Positions 16,669 to 27,059 of a DNA stretch of 64,000 nucleotides are shown here, piece by piece. A model generated the notes under the pieces. It was given only the letters and a program-made list of their open reading frames with translations, searched no databases and was not told where the DNA came from. The position numbers and the translations under genes were made by a program. Numbering within the stretch: the stretch's first letter is position 1; each line of letters starts with the position of its first letter. Source of the DNA: Bradyrhizobium sp. CB82 (GTDB lineage: Bacteria; Pseudomonadota; Alphaproteobacteria; Rhizobiales; Xanthobacteraceae); contig NZ_CP121650.1 in assembly GCF_029714405.1 (NCBI RefSeq), positions 744,001-808,000 on the forward strand, written 5' to 3'.

Positions 16669-19254
16669 ATGACACGAAATGTACGTTTGGCGCTGGCGGC
16701 TGGCCTTGCGCTCGCGCTCGTTGCATCCTTCGTCACATCTGCCACGGCGCAGAGTCTCGCCGTGCAAAGCGCCAAGATCAACGAGCTCAGCCGCGCCGGC
16801 AGATATCCGGAAGCCTTGTCACTGGCGCAGGCCATGGTGGCGAGCCTCGAGAAGGGCAACAACAGCCGCGACCTCGCCGGCGCGCTGAACAATCTGGCGC
16901 AGGTCTACGCCGCGCAGGGCCATGACGACCAGGCCGAGCCGCTTTACAAGCGCGCGGTCGCTTTGCTGGAAAAATCCCTCGGCCTCGATACGCCGGAGAT
17001 CGCGCCCGAGCTGAACAACCTGGCCGCGCTCTATCAACGTCAGCAACGCTTCGCTGAGGCCGAGCCGCTGTTCAAGCGCGCGCTCGCCATCCGCGAGAAA
17101 ACGCTGTCGCGCCAGCATCCCGATGTCGGCCAGTCCCTCAACAATCTCGCCACGCTCTATGTAAAGCAGGAGCGCTATGCGGACGCCGAACCGTTGTTTC
17201 AGCGCGCGCTTGCCATCTACCAGAAAGCCGGGGGCCCCGAGCATCCCGCGGTGGCGACGCTCCTGAACAATCTCGGCCAGATCTATCGTGATCTCAACCG
17301 CGATGCGGATGCCGAAGCGCCGATCAAGCGCTCGCTCGCAATCCGCGAAAAGGTGCTGGGTGCCGATCATCCCGATGTTGCGCGTTCGCTGAACAATCTT
17401 GCCGGGCTCTATGAGCACGAGCAGCGCTATGCGGATGCCGAACCGCTTTATCGCCGCGGGCTGTCGATCCGCGAGCGTGCGCTCGGACCTGATCATCCCG
17501 ATGTCGCGACCTCGACCGGCAATCTTGCCTATTTCCTCCAGGTCTCGGGACGCACGGCCGACGCGCTGCCGCTCGCGCAGAGGACGCTCGCCAACAATCG
17601 CGCGCAGCTCCGAATCGTGCTGCCGATCCTGTTCGCCGCCCGGCAGCAGCAATTGCTGACTGACGGCAAGGCGCTGGATGGAGCGCTTGGTGCCATCCAG
17701 CGCGGCACGCAATCCTCCGCTGCATCCGCCGTGAACAAACTCGCGGTGCGGCTCGCCGCCGGCAGCGACCGACTCGCCGAGCTCGTGCGGCGGGATCAGG
17801 ATCTGGCGGCAGAGTCCGATACGCTCGACAAGGCGATGGTCGCTGCGGTGTCAAAGCAGTCCGCGCAGCGCGATGCGGCTGCCGAGCAGCGTGACCGCCA
17901 GCGCCTTGCGGCAATCGGCAGCGAGCGTTCCACCTTGCAGAAAACACTTGCTCTCGAATTCCCGGGTTATGCCTCGCTCTCCAACCCGCTGCCACTGGCG
18001 GCGAAGGAGGTCCAGGCCCTGCTGTCGGCCGATGAAGCGATGATAGTCTATGCTGTCGTCGACAAGGAGAGCTATGTCATTGCGATCACGCGCGAAGGCG
18101 TCGACTGGAAGCGGATTCCGCTCGGCAGTGACGCGCTTGCGCAAAAGGTCTCGGCGTTTCGCAAGGGGCTCGATGTCGGCAAGGCCCGCGATTCCTCCGG
18201 CAAGTCAGGGCTGTTCGATCTCGCACTCGCCAACGAGCTCTATGTCACGTTGCTCGGGCCTGTCGAAGACTTGACCCGGGACAAGCGTAGCCTGCTCGTG
18301 GTTCCATCCGGCGCGCTGACGGCCTTGCCGTTTCATCTGCTCGTCACCGAGAAGCCGCAAGCTGCGATACCGGACGCGCTCGAAGGCTATCGCAGCGCTG
18401 CCTGGTTGTTGCGGCGCCAGGCGGTCTCGGTGTTGCCCTCGGTGGTCAGCCTGAAATCGCTGCGCGCCTCTGCGCGCAGGGATCAGAACGTCAAGCCGAT
18501 GACGGGCTTTGGCGATCCCCTGTTCAATCCGGCGCAGGAGGCGCCAGCAGACCGGCGCGCGACGAAGGCTGCAGCGCGCAGCATTGCAACGCTCGCCTAT
18601 ACCGATTTCTGGCGCGGTGCCGGCGTCGATCGTGCGCGGCTCGCACAGGCGCTGCCGCAACTGCCCGACACGGCGGACGAGATCAGCGCCGTGGCGAAGG
18701 ACGTCGGTGCTGCCGACGCCGATCTCCATCTCGGCCGAGACGCCAGCGAGACGACGCTGAAGCGGGCAGTGCTTGCCCAATACAGCATCATTTACTTCGC
18801 CACCCACGGTCTCGTCGCCGGCGACGTCAAGGGATTGGGCGAGCCTTCGCTCGCGCTTTCGATGCCGGATCAGCCGACCGACTTCGACGACGGCCTGCTC
18901 ACCGCAAGCGAAGTAGCTTCGCTCAAGCTCAATGCGGACTGGGTCGTGCTGTCGGCGTGCAACACCATCGCCGGCGACAAGCCGGGCGCGGACGCATTGT
19001 CGGGACTGGCGCGCGCGTTCTTCTATGCCGGTGCGCGTGCACTTCTGGTCTCGCATTGGGCGGTCGATTCCGAAGCTGCCACCCGGCTGACCACATCGAC
19101 TTTCGATTTTCTCAAAAACGAACCAGGTCTCGGCCGAGCTGAAGCATTGCGGCGCGCAATGTTGACCTATCTCGATGACGCCTCGTCACCGCGCAATGCC
19201 TATCCTGCGATCTGGGCACCCTTCGCGCTGATCGGAGAAGGTGCGGTACGATAG
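16669..19254 (+). CDS. Secreted TPR-CHAT domain protein (caspase-like protease fold)
   Basis: A 861-residue protein. A clear Sec signal peptide (about residues 1-28, ending TSATAQ) is followed by about six 42-residue tetratricopeptide repeats of the kinesin-light-chain type (about 30-320; LNNLA.LY...RYADAEPL repeated). A coiled-coil linker (about 340-430) follows, then a C-terminal CHAT domain (about 540-860). The caspase-like catalytic pair is present: His713 in [11 protein letters not shown] and Cys764 in VVLSACNT, so it is predicted to be a cysteine peptidase. Location in the periplasm or outside the cell is implied by the signal peptide. The gene follows the HugZ-like gene by 66 bp on the same strand. 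Substrate and partner are unknown. Confidence 0.9.
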   Translation: MTRNVRLALAAGLALALVASFVTSATAQSLAVQSAKINELSRAGRYPEALSLAQAMVASLEKGNNSRDLAGALNNLAQVYAAQGHDDQAEPLYKRAVALLEKSLGLDTPEIAPELNNLAALYQRQQRFAEAEPLFKRALAIREKTLSRQHPDVGQSLNNLATLYVKQERYADAEPLFQRALAIYQKAGGPEHPAVATLLNNLGQIYRDLNRDADAEAPIKRSLAIREKVLGADHPDVARSLNNLAGLYEHEQRYADAEPLYRRGLSIRERALGPDHPDVATSTGNLAYFLQVSGRTADALPLAQRTLANNRAQLRIVLPILFAARQQQLLTDGKALDGALGAIQRGTQSSAASAVNKLAVRLAAGSDRLAELVRRDQDLAAESDTLDKAMVAAVSKQSAQRDAAAEQRDRQRLAAIGSERSTLQKTLALEFPGYASLSNPLPLAAKEVQALLSADEAMIVYAVVDKESYVIAITREGVDWKRIPLGSDALAQKVSAFRKGLDVGKARDSSGKSGLFDLALANELYVTLLGPVEDLTRDKRSLLVVPSGALTALPFHLLVTEKPQAAIPDALEGYRSAAWLLRRQAVSVLPSVVSLKSLRASARRDQNVKPMTGFGDPLFNPAQEAPADRRATKAAARSIATLAYTDFWRGAGVDRARLAQALPQLPDTADEISAVAKDVGAADADLHLGRDASETTLKRAVLAQYSIIYFATHGLVAGDVKGLGEPSLALSMPDQPTDFDDGLLTASEVASLKLNADWVVLSACNTIAGDKPGADALSGLARAFFYAGARALLVSHWAVDSEAATRLTTSTFDFLKNEPGLGRAEALRRAMLTYLDDASSPRNAYPAIWAPFALIGEGAVR

Positions 19255-19566
19255 AGCGGTACGATAGAACAGCACTGGAAAAACAGTTGACGGATTGTGC
19301 GTTGCAAAATCTCAGACAACGCTGATTTGCCCATTTGGTTGCGCGATCATCGATCGTTTTTGACGCGCGCGCTTCAGACCAGGCATGCGCGACCTTTGGC
19401 CCGGCCCTTGAATAAACCAAAACCTACGGGATCAGCTTGGCAACGCCAGCGTTCATCAGTATTACGTCGTCCAGCCGAGGCCGGACGGCCTATTATTCAC
19501 GGTGTCCGCGATGGATGGCGCTCAAAGATGATCGCGCCGGAAATGCGGGTTCTAGGAGGATTTTTC
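19255..19566. promoter_or_regulatory. pckA leader and promoter region
   Basis: 312 bases between the CHAT gene and pckA. The pckA frame is open through much of it, but the translated sequence does not resemble PckA and the strong Shine-Dalgarno (TAGGAGGA at 19553-19560) sits next to GTG 19567. I see no other gene, so this is the likely control region of pckA. ChvI acts on pckA in relatives, so it may bind here, but I did not recognise a site. Confidence 0.5.
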
Positions 19567-21183
19567 GTGCAAGAGACGGGCGTGCGCAACGGTGCCTTCG
19601 GCGCCGACAAATTCGGCTTAAGGAATCTCAAGCGGGTTCATTGGAATCTCGGCGCGCCACAACTTTATCAGTACTCGCTCTCCGCCGGAGAAGCGGTGCT
19701 CTCCGCTGATGGCGCGCTGTGCGCTGATACCGGTGAGTTCACCGGCCGCAGCCCGAAGGACAAGTTCACGGTTCGTGACGCGACCACCGACAAGAAGATG
19801 TGGTGGGCCGGCAATCAGTCGATTACCTCGGAGCAGTTCGAGGCGCTCTATCAGGATTTCCTCAAGCACGCCGAAGGCAAGGCGCTGTTCGCGCAGGACC
19901 TCTATGGCGGCGCCGATCCGGCCTACCGGATCAAGACGCGCGTGTTCACCGAGCTCGCCTGGCACTCGCTGTTCATCCGCACGCTGCTGATCCGCCCCGA
20001 GGCGATCGAGCTGTCGACCTTCGTGCCGGAGCTCACCATCGTCGACATGCCGAGCTTCCGCGCCGATCCGAAACGTCACGGCTGCAAGTCGGAGAACGTC
20101 GTCGCGATCGACTTCGCCCGCAAGATCGTGCTGATCGGCGGCTCCTACTATGCCGGCGAGATGAAGAAGTCGGTCTTTACCACGCTGAACTATTACCTGC
20201 CCGAGCGCGGTGTGATGCCGATGCACTGCTCGGCCAACGTCGGCACCAAGGATGACACCGCAATCTTCTTCGGCCTGTCCGGCACCGGCAAGACCACGCT
20301 GTCGGCCGATCCGAACCGCACGCTGATCGGCGACGACGAGCACGGCTGGGGTCCGAACGGCGTGTTCAATTTCGAAGGCGGCTGCTATGCCAAGTGCATC
20401 AAGCTGTCGAAGGAAGCCGAGCCCGAGATCTATGCCGCGTCGACGCGTTTTGGCGCGGTGCTGGAGAACTGCGTGCTCGACGACGACACCCGCGTGGTCG
20501 ACTTCGACGATGGTTCCAAGACCGAGAACACGCGTTCGGCCTATCCGCTCGATTTCATCCCCAACGCTTCGCGCACCGGCCGCGCGCCGCAGCCGAAGAA
20601 CGTGGTGATGCTCGCCGCCGACGCCTTCGGCGTGCTGCCGCCGATCGCAAAGCTCTCGCCGGCGCAGGCGATGTATCACTTCCTGTCCGGCTACACCGCG
20701 AAGGTTGCGGGCACCGAGCGCGGCCTCGGCAATGAGCCGCAGCCGGAATTCTCGACCTGCTTCGGCTCGCCCTTCCTGCCGCTCGATCCATCCGTCTACG
20801 GCAACATGCTGCGCGACCTGATCGCACAGCACAATGTCGATTGCTGGCTGGTCAACACGGGGTGGACCGGCGGCAAGTACGGCGTCGGCTCGCGGATGCC
20901 GATCAAGGTGACACGCGCGCTGCTCACCGCCGCGCTCGACGGAAGCTTGCGGAACGTCGAATTCCGCACCGACAAATATTTCGGCTTCGCGGTCCCGACC
21001 GCGCTGCCGGGCGTGCCGAGCGAGATCCTCAATCCGGTCAACACCTGGAAGGACAAGGACGAGTTCGACAAGACCGCCCGCGCGCTGGTCGGCATGTTCC
21101 AGAAGAACTTTGCCAAGTTCGAAGCCCAGGTCGATGCCGAGGTGCGCGCGGCCGCGCCGGATGTGAAGCTCGCGGCGGAGTAA
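19567..21183 (+). CDS. pckA: Phosphoenolpyruvate carboxykinase (ATP)
   Basis: PckA converts oxaloacetate and ATP to phosphoenolpyruvate, CO2 and ADP, the entry step of gluconeogenesis during growth on C4-dicarboxylates. I start it at GTG 19567, with TAGGAGGA eight bases upstream, giving 538 residues, the standard length; an upstream extension of 90 codons lacks similarity. Diagnostic motifs are the kinase-1a P-loop [11 protein letters not shown], the oxaloacetate-binding GRSPKDKF, and the metal/adenine-binding [10 protein letters not shown] region. It is monocistronic, closed by a strong terminator at 21202. ChvG/ChvI is encoded nearby and regulates pckA in relatives. Confidence 0.98.
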   Translation: MQETGVRNGAFGADKFGLRNLKRVHWNLGAPQLYQYSLSAGEAVLSADGALCADTGEFTGRSPKDKFTVRDATTDKKMWWAGNQSITSEQFEALYQDFLKHAEGKALFAQDLYGGADPAYRIKTRVFTELAWHSLFIRTLLIRPEAIELSTFVPELTIVDMPSFRADPKRHGCKSENVVAIDFARKIVLIGGSYYAGEMKKSVFTTLNYYLPERGVMPMHCSANVGTKDDTAIFFGLSGTGKTTLSADPNRTLIGDDEHGWGPNGVFNFEGGCYAKCIKLSKEAEPEIYAASTRFGAVLENCVLDDDTRVVDFDDGSKTENTRSAYPLDFIPNASRTGRAPQPKNVVMLAADAFGVLPPIAKLSPAQAMYHFLSGYTAKVAGTERGLGNEPQPEFSTCFGSPFLPLDPSVYGNMLRDLIAQHNVDCWLVNTGWTGGKYGVGSRMPIKVTRALLTAALDGSLRNVEFRTDKYFGFAVPTALPGVPSEILNPVNTWKDKDEFDKTARALVGMFQKNFAKFEAQVDAEVRAAAPDVKLAAE

Positions 21184-21201
21184 CTTCGTTCTGTTGAGAA
21201 C

Positions 21202-21234
21202 AAAAAGGGCGGCCGAGAGGCCGCCCTTTTTGTT
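21202..21234. terminator. Strong intrinsic terminator, bidirectional
   Basis: A perfect 13-bp inverted repeat: AAAAAGGGCGGCC (21202-21214), loop GAGA, GGCCGCCCTTTTT (21219-21231). With runs of T on one strand and A on the other it can stop transcription of pckA from the left and of the minus-strand gene at 21251 from the right. Confidence 0.95.
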
Positions 21235-21250
21235 TGAGTACGCCAGCTAG

Positions 21251-21592
21251 CTAGACCTTCACTGCGCTTCCATCCCAAAGACGGAACTCAATCGTCTCGT
21301 CCTCGGGGCCATATCGTCGAGAATTCGAGACATCCTCCGCTGGATCATCCGTAACCCATACATCGACCGCGGTGCCTTTTATGTGCCTGATCGCGATCAC
21401 GCTCTTGCCGCTGGTCAAATCAGCGACAAAGCTATTGATCGCGGTCGCCTCGTCCTTCCCAGAGAGACTGGCGCGGATGCTGCCGTGCGTGTGCCAAGGA
21501 AATCCGTTGAAGCCCAGTGTCCAGTCGCCGTCGGGACAAATGACGAGCAGCCGAAGCTGCCCATCAGGGCTGACATACTCGCCAACAGACAT
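21251..21592 (-). CDS. Hypothetical protein, 113 aa
   Basis: ATG 21592 follows CCGGAG at a good distance; the frame extends 17 codons upstream without a better signal. The product is cytosolic-looking, with no signal peptide or membrane segment. It is rich in beta-prone residues (YVSPDGQLRLLVICPDGDW, then WHTHGSI and WVTDDP). I do not recognise a family. It lies between glgP (upstream, about 90 bp) and the pckA terminator and could be cotranscribed with glgP. Confidence 0.65.
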   Translation of the reverse strand: MSVGEYVSPDGQLRLLVICPDGDWTLGFNGFPWHTHGSIRASLSGKDEATAINSFVADLTSGKSVIAIRHIKGTAVDVWVTDDPAEDVSNSRRYGPEDETIEFRLWDGSAVKV

Positions 21593-21680
21593 GGTCGACT
21601 CCGGGCAGAAGAGCTCAGTATGATGGCTATCCTGCCAAATCAATGACCTCCGGAGTAATCGATTTCACGCGGCGGAAAAA

Positions 21681-24233
21681 TCAGCCCGTCGCGCCGCGCT
21701 GATCCTCCGCCTCCTGGAAAGCGGGCGTCGTCGGGTGCACCGGCACGTTCCAGATCTCCTCGGCATATTCGCGGATGGTGCGGTCGGAGGAGAACCAGGC
21801 CATGCGTGCGACGTTGAGGATAGAGGCCCGCGTCCAGGCCGGCAGCACCTGCCAGCGCGCGTCGATGCTGCGCTGCGCTTCGTAGTAGGAATCGAAGTCG
21901 GCGCTGACCATGTAATGGTCGAGATAGCGCAGTGCATGCGCGATGGATTCGAAGCGGCCGGGATCGCCGGGCGAGAACTCGCCGACGCCGATCGAATTGA
22001 TGGCGCGCGAAAGCTGCGGAGATCCGCGGATCACGTCGGCGGCATCCAGGCCCTGCTTGCGCCGGATCATCACGTCGCCGGCCTCCATGCCGAAGATCGC
22101 GATGTTCTCCGCGCCGACATGGTCGCGGATCTCGATATTGGCGCCGTCGAGCGTGCCGATGGTGATGGCGCCGTTCAGCGCCAGCTTCATGTTGCCGGTG
22201 CCGGAGGCTTCCATGCCGGCGGTCGAGATCTGCTCGGAGAGATCGGCCGCGGGAATGATCACCTCGGCGAGGCTGACATTGTAGTCGGGCAGGAAGGCAA
22301 CCTTGAGCTTGCCACCGATCGCGGGATCGTTGTTGACGACCTCGGCGACGTCGTTGATCAGCTTGATGATCAGCTTTGCGTAGCGGTAGCTCGCCGCCGC
22401 CTTGCCGGCAAAAATCTTCACCCGCGGCACCCAGTTGCCGTTGGGGTTGTCCTTGATCGCCTGGTACAGCGCGACCGTTTCGATGATGTTGAGGAGTTGG
22501 CGCTTGTATTCGTGGATGCGCTTGATCTGCACGTCGAACAGCGCGTTTGGGTCGACCTTGATGCCGAGTCGCTCGCCGATCACGCGCGCGAGCGCCGTCT
22601 TGTTGTGATGCTTGACGCTGCGGAATTTTTGCTGGAAGGCGACGTCGCTGGCGCGCGCTTCCAGAAGCGAGAGCTGCGTGGGATCGTCGAGCACGGCCTC
22701 GCCGCAAGCCTCGCGCAGGAGCTCGGTGAGCTTCGGGTTCGCCAGCATTAGCCAGCGGCGGAAGGTGATGCCGTTGGTCTTGTTGGTGATGCGGCCGGGA
22801 TAGAGATGGTTGAGATCGTGGAATACTGTCTCGCGCATCAGGTCGGAATGCATCGCCGAGACGCCGTTGATGCGGTGCGAGCCGACGAAGGCGAGCTGGC
22901 CCATGCGCACGCGGCGACCGCTCTTCTCGTCGATCAACGAAACCGACGCGCGGAAGTCGATGTCGCCCGGGCAGCGCGCTTCGGCGAGCGCGAGGTGTTG
23001 CACGTTGATGCGGTAGATGATCTCGAGATGCCGCGGCAACAGCCGCTCGAACAGCTCGACCGGCCAGGTTTCCAGCGCTTCCGGCAGCAGCGTGTGGTTG
23101 GTGTAGGACAGCGTGGCGACCGTGATCTTCCACGCCTCGTCCCAGCGGAAATTGTGGAGATCGACGAGGATCCGCATCAGCTCGGTGACGGCAAGCGAGG
23201 GATGCGTGTCGTTGAGCTGCACTGCGACCTTCATGGCCAGGCTGCGCAGCTGGCCGTCCGAGGTGAGGTGGCGCTTGACGAGATCCTGGAGCGAGGCCGA
23301 GACGAAGAAATATTCCTGCCGCAGGCGCAGCTCGCGGCCCGCCGGGCTCTCGTCATTCGGATAGAGGAATTTGCAGATCGCTTCTGCGCGTGCCTGCTCG
23401 GCACTGGCGCTGACATAGTCACCGGTGTTGAAGGCGTCCAGCTTCAAGGGGTCGGGCGAACGCGCCGACCACAGTCGCAGCGCATTGACGTGCTGGCCGC
23501 GCCAGCCGACGATCGGCGTGTCATAGGCGATCGCCTGGACGGTTTCGGCCGGATGCCAGATTGCCCGGTCACGGCCCTTGTCGTCGACATGCTCGACGCC
23601 GCCGCCGAAATGGACGTGATAGACGACTTCCGGCCGCTGCAATTCCCAGGGGTTGCCGAAGCCCAGCCATTCGTCCGGATATTCCTGCTGCCAGCCCTGG
23701 TTGATGATCTGGCGGAATAGACCGTAATCGTAGCGGATGCCGTAGCCGATCGCGGGGATCGACAGCGTCGCCATGCTCTCCATGAAGCAGGCCGCGAGCC
23801 GTCCCAAGCCGCCATTGCCGAGCGCGGCATCCGGCTCGCACTTGCGCAGGTCTGGAAGCGAGACGCCGAGATCGCCGAGTGCGACCTCGAAGATATTGAG
23901 CAGTCCCATGTTGTTCAGCGCGTCGGTGAAGAGACGGCCGATCAGGAATTCGAGCGAGAGATAGTAGACGCGCTTGCGCCCGGCGTCGTAGCTGCGCTTC
24001 TCCGCGCTGAGCCAGCGATGCACGATGCGGTCGCGCAGCGCGAGAGCTGCGGCCTGATACCAGTCGTGCCGGGTCGCCATGCCCGCGTCCTTGCCGATGG
24101 CAAGGCGCAGCTTTGCCAGGATCGCCCCCTTGATCTCAGACAGCGCCAATTCATCGATGGGCTGACCGGGTGCGGAAAAATTCGGCTGGAACGATTGCTC
24201 TTGCAAAACAGTCACTTCCTGGTCTCGGGACAC
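21681..24233 (-). CDS. glgP: Glycogen/starch phosphorylase
   Basis: GlgP releases glucose-1-phosphate from the non-reducing ends of alpha-1,4-glucans, using pyridoxal phosphate. The start is GTG 24233 with AAGG eight bases upstream; the product is 850 residues, normal for the family (about 800-850). The PLP lysine is Lys683 in EASGTGNMKLALNG. Conserved segments ALGNGGLGRLAACF, QLNDTHP and the DVQIKRIHEYKRQLLN region are intact. The remaining glg genes are not in the window, which is unusual for glg genes that mostly cluster. A 113-aa hypothetical follows by about 90 bp on the same strand. Confidence 0.97.
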   Translation of the reverse strand: MSRDQEVTVLQEQSFQPNFSAPGQPIDELALSEIKGAILAKLRLAIGKDAGMATRHDWYQAAALALRDRIVHRWLSAEKRSYDAGRKRVYYLSLEFLIGRLFTDALNNMGLLNIFEVALGDLGVSLPDLRKCEPDAALGNGGLGRLAACFMESMATLSIPAIGYGIRYDYGLFRQIINQGWQQEYPDEWLGFGNPWELQRPEVVYHVHFGGGVEHVDDKGRDRAIWHPAETVQAIAYDTPIVGWRGQHVNALRLWSARSPDPLKLDAFNTGDYVSASAEQARAEAICKFLYPNDESPAGRELRLRQEYFFVSASLQDLVKRHLTSDGQLRSLAMKVAVQLNDTHPSLAVTELMRILVDLHNFRWDEAWKITVATLSYTNHTLLPEALETWPVELFERLLPRHLEIIYRINVQHLALAEARCPGDIDFRASVSLIDEKSGRRVRMGQLAFVGSHRINGVSAMHSDLMRETVFHDLNHLYPGRITNKTNGITFRRWLMLANPKLTELLREACGEAVLDDPTQLSLLEARASDVAFQQKFRSVKHHNKTALARVIGERLGIKVDPNALFDVQIKRIHEYKRQLLNIIETVALYQAIKDNPNGNWVPRVKIFAGKAAASYRYAKLIIKLINDVAEVVNNDPAIGGKLKVAFLPDYNVSLAEVIIPAADLSEQISTAGMEASGTGNMKLALNGAITIGTLDGANIEIRDHVGAENIAIFGMEAGDVMIRRKQGLDAADVIRGSPQLSRAINSIGVGEFSPGDPGRFESIAHALRYLDHYMVSADFDSYYEAQRSIDARWQVLPAWTRASILNVARMAWFSSDRTIREYAEEIWNVPVHPTTPAFQEAEDQRGATG

Positions 24234-24437
24234 TGAACAAACCTTACGCGCCAGACCTTACGCGGCCTGCCGCGGAAGCGGAACCATTGCGGCGCGACGA
24301 TACACTGCGCTGGCGTTCATTTATGCAAGGAATGGGCCGCCTTGGGAACCCGGTCGCGCACGGAGAGACGCGGATTTCGTGCTAGAATGCCGACAGATTC
24401 AGACCTTGGTTGGAGAAAAAGATCCAGGGAGACGACG

Positions 24438-24671
24438 ATGAGACTGCTGATCGAAATTGCCACGGCCACCCTGCTCGTCATCTGCATCACCGCTTCCAGC
24501 GCCGCCTTCGCCGCCGACAAGGTTGGCCGCAGCCCCGATGGCCTGAGCTGTGCGTTCTCCTTAGCCCAAAACGCCACACCCGCCGCGCGCTGCGCCGCCA
24601 TCAAGCGCCAATGCGGCGGCAAGTTCTACGCGAACTATTGCGGCGACAGGATGCTGTCGGCGGCAAATTGA
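24438..24671 (+). CDS. Small exported hypothetical protein with four Cys
   Basis: ATG 24438 follows AGGGAG. The 77-residue product has a signal peptide (ending SSAAFA-ADK, about residues 1-25). The mature part of about 50 residues holds four cysteines (LSCAFSL, AARCAAI, RQCGGKF, NYCGDRM), suggesting two disulfides in the periplasm. No family recognised. It stands between glgP (divergent) and the next plus-strand gene. Confidence 0.65.
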   Translation: MRLLIEIATATLLVICITASSAAFAADKVGRSPDGLSCAFSLAQNATPAARCAAIKRQCGGKFYANYCGDRMLSAAN

Positions 24672-24842
24672 AGGGAACGCCCTCGCCCTCCGGTATCGTC
24701 CTGGCGCAGAACGACGTTTTTCAACTGCTCGCACGTCCATCAGAACGAATTAAGAACATTTTAGCAAGCCTTTGATATATCATTGTGATTCGGCGTGTCG
24801 CCGACACAATATCTAGCGTCTGCCCGATTTTGCGAGGACTAC

Positions 24843-25274
24843 ATGTCCACCATTGCCTCTGATCAATTCGCCCTCACCCGAATTGGCGACTTCGCGCGTT
24901 CGCTGTCGCGGCTGCATCAGACGGCGCGGCGCTACGCGGTCGATGACGATCAGATCGACCGCGAGTTCAACGCGGTGTGCCTGTCGATCTGGGGCTACAC
25001 CATCGACGATATCAGCGATGATTTGTTCTCGGCTGGGGACCACCTGTTCCTCGACACGCTCGACGAGGCGCACGCGCGCATCTTCGCGGCCGAGCAGGGT
25101 TATGACCTCATCGACGATGCGGGCATGCTGACGGACTGGTGGGGCTTTTGCTGGATGATCCTGGCCGAGAAGCGCGGATTGCTCACGCCGGAGAACCGCG
25201 CCGCGGCGCGCGCGGCGATCGAGGAGAAGTATCTGGCAGCGCCGAACGTGATCGGCGTGATCATCGGACGGTAG
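24843..25274 (+). CDS. Hypothetical cytosolic protein, 143 aa
   Basis: ATG 24843 has GAGGA seven bases upstream. The product is acidic and helical (QIDREFNAVCLSIWGYTID, DDISDDLF, then DEAHARIFAAEQGYDLID) and ends in a beta-like VIGVIIGR. No signal peptide, no membrane segment and no family I recognise. Monocistronic and convergent with the DUF2865 gene across a palindromic element. Confidence 0.7.
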   Translation: MSTIASDQFALTRIGDFARSLSRLHQTARRYAVDDDQIDREFNAVCLSIWGYTIDDISDDLFSAGDHLFLDTLDEAHARIFAAEQGYDLIDDAGMLTDWWGFCWMILAEKRGLLTPENRAAARAAIEEKYLAAPNVIGVIIGR

Positions 25275-25275
25275 T

Positions 25276-25332
25276 CTCCTGCCCGGGACAAGGCGTAGCG
25301 CGCAAGCGACGCGCCGCGTCCGGGACACGAGA
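25276..25332. repeat. REP-like element related to the 27696 palindrome
   Basis: CGCGTCCGGGACACGAGA near 25315-25332 is shared with the perfect palindrome at 27696-27735, and an imperfect partner arm (CTCCTGCCCGGGACA) lies at 25276-25290. As at 27696 it separates two convergent genes, and may halt transcription from both. Confidence 0.65.
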
Positions 25333-25343
25333 GTTGGTGACGA

Positions 25344-26153
25344 CTAATCCAACCCCGCGCGCTTGGCCGGTTTTTGCGAAGACGTCTTCGGCACCGTCGC
25401 ATCCGGCTGCGTTTCGCGCACGATCTCCGGAGGAGGTGCGTCCGCCGCCTCCGTCTCGGCGCGCACCGGCGCGACCTTCATCTCGCCTAGCCGCGCGCGG
25501 ACCTGTGCGGTGAGACCTGGATAGGATGCGACCGGCGTGAACTCGGCGGTCTGCTCGTTGCCGAGGCGGACCCCGGTATAGGCGACGAGTCCGTCACTCG
25601 TCGCGATCACGTCGCCGGCCTTCAGCGAATTATCGAGTGCCAGGTCTACCGGCGCAAGTCCGGCCGGCTCGCGGCCGTTGCAGGTGCAGTCCGCGCGCAG
25701 CGCCTTGCGGAACGCGAAGGCGTTCTCGCTGTCGGCATAGCGCTCGCCGGTCTGCGAAGTGGCACCGTCGATGCTGGAGCCGAAATAGATTTTCGTCGCC
25801 GAGGCGGGACAGAAGGCCTGACACATTTGGGCGGGCGAAACGGCACCGCGCATCAGCGGAAAATATTTCCCATCGCAGCTGCGCACGCAGAAGGCCGGGC
25901 CGGAACCGCCGGCGGAGCGTGTCGGCGGCACATTGCCCGGCGCGGGGCCGTTCTGCAGTGCCGAGAACGGATCGATAGGGGAATTCGCCTGCGGCACCTC
26001 GCGCTGTGGCCGCTGCTGCATTCCGCCGAAAAGGAAGTCGAAGAAGCCCTCGGCCCAAACCGGCGCCGGTGCCGCCAGGAGAGGCAGCGCAAGGAGGGTG
26101 CCCAAAAACATCGCGCGGCGCCGCCGGCGCGCAAGCACAAACTGTGTACGCAA
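25344..26153 (-). CDS. Exported DUF2865 domain protein
   Basis: The product is 269 residues, starting at a TTG (26153) with GGAG eight bases upstream; a GTG five codons in is an alternative. A very basic start (RRRRR) and hydrophobic segment ending APVWA form a signal peptide. The DUF2865 core is seen in the paired motifs FCVRSCDGKYFPL and MCQAFCPASATKIYFGSSIDGA, with further cysteines in DCTCNG. The C-terminus is Pro/Thr/Lys-rich and disordered. DUF2865 proteins are known mainly from Hyphomicrobiales and have no assigned function. Monocistronic. Confidence 0.82.
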   Translation of the reverse strand: MRTQFVLARRRRRAMFLGTLLALPLLAAPAPVWAEGFFDFLFGGMQQRPQREVPQANSPIDPFSALQNGPAPGNVPPTRSAGGSGPAFCVRSCDGKYFPLMRGAVSPAQMCQAFCPASATKIYFGSSIDGATSQTGERYADSENAFAFRKALRADCTCNGREPAGLAPVDLALDNSLKAGDVIATSDGLVAYTGVRLGNEQTAEFTPVASYPGLTAQVRARLGEMKVAPVRAETEAADAPPPEIVRETQPDATVPKTSSQKPAKRAGLD

Positions 26154-26292
26154 AGCTTACTCCACCCGACGCAACGCACCCAGCCGAGGCCAATATGTCT
26201 CAGCTTCAAGGTCACAATAAGACGGGGATGGTAAATGAGCGGTGACCAAAGAGACTTTTGCCCCGCCCCGCTTGCGAGGAGGAGAGGAGTCT

Positions 26293-26856
26293 CTACCCCT
26301 TCAAAAATTCCGACGCCTTGTAGAGCGAGCGGAACGGCAGGCCGGCCTGGCCGAAGGTGTCGTTGGCGCCTTCCTCGCGGTCGACCATGGTCAGCACCAG
26401 CACCACATTGGCGCCGGCCTCGCGCACGGATTCCACCGCCTTCATCGCCGAGCCGCCGGTGGTGGTGACGTCCTCGACGATCACGACGCGCTTGCCCTCC
26501 AGCGTCTCGCCCTTGGCGAGGCCCTCGACAGCAAGCTTGGCGCCGTGCTCCTTCGGCTTCTTGCGCACGAAGAAGGCCGCGATCGGATGGCCCTTGATCC
26601 AGGAGATCTGCGCCAGCGCACCGGCCAGCGGCACCGCGCCCATCTCCAGCCCACCGATGAAATCGAGCTCGTCGTCCTTCAGCGCCTCATAGGTGAGCTC
26701 GGCGAGCAGGGTCGCCCCTTCGGGGTCGAGCATGGTCGGCTTGAGGTTGAAATAGAAATCGCTCTTGCGGCCCGACGCGAGCGTCACCTCGCCGCGGCCG
26801 AAGGAGCGCCGGCGGATGATTTCGAACAAGCGGGCGCGGGAGGCTGATTTCGACAC
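26293..26856 (-). CDS. pyrE: Orotate phosphoribosyltransferase
   Basis: PyrE makes orotidine-5'-phosphate from orotate and PRPP in pyrimidine synthesis. I start it at GTG 26856, preceded by AGAGGGA, giving 187 residues, the usual alphaproteobacterial length; the frame extends 16 codons upstream. The PRPP-binding motif [13 protein letters not shown] is clear, and the KPKEHG loop and [11 protein letters not shown] segment match the family. A single gene, divergent from the glutathione transferase with a gap of about 200 bp. Confidence 0.96.
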   Translation of the reverse strand: MSKSASRARLFEIIRRRSFGRGEVTLASGRKSDFYFNLKPTMLDPEGATLLAELTYEALKDDELDFIGGLEMGAVPLAGALAQISWIKGHPIAAFFVRKKPKEHGAKLAVEGLAKGETLEGKRVVIVEDVTTTGGSAMKAVESVREAGANVVLVLTMVDREEGANDTFGQAGLPFRSLYKASEFLKG

Positions 26857-27059
26857 GACAGTCCCTCTAGAGCTCTTTTGGAGGAGGCGGAATCTATCCG
26901 CCACAGCGCCGACATGCCAGAGGGTGGTGGGCCCGCAAAACCACCGTCAACAGGGCATCGTCCGCGCCGACGCGCTGGCACCATGCCGGACCGCCGGTTG
27001 TAAGGCCGCGATGTCCTGGAGTAGTGGGATGCCAGACAAGACGGGAAGGAAACCGGCCA

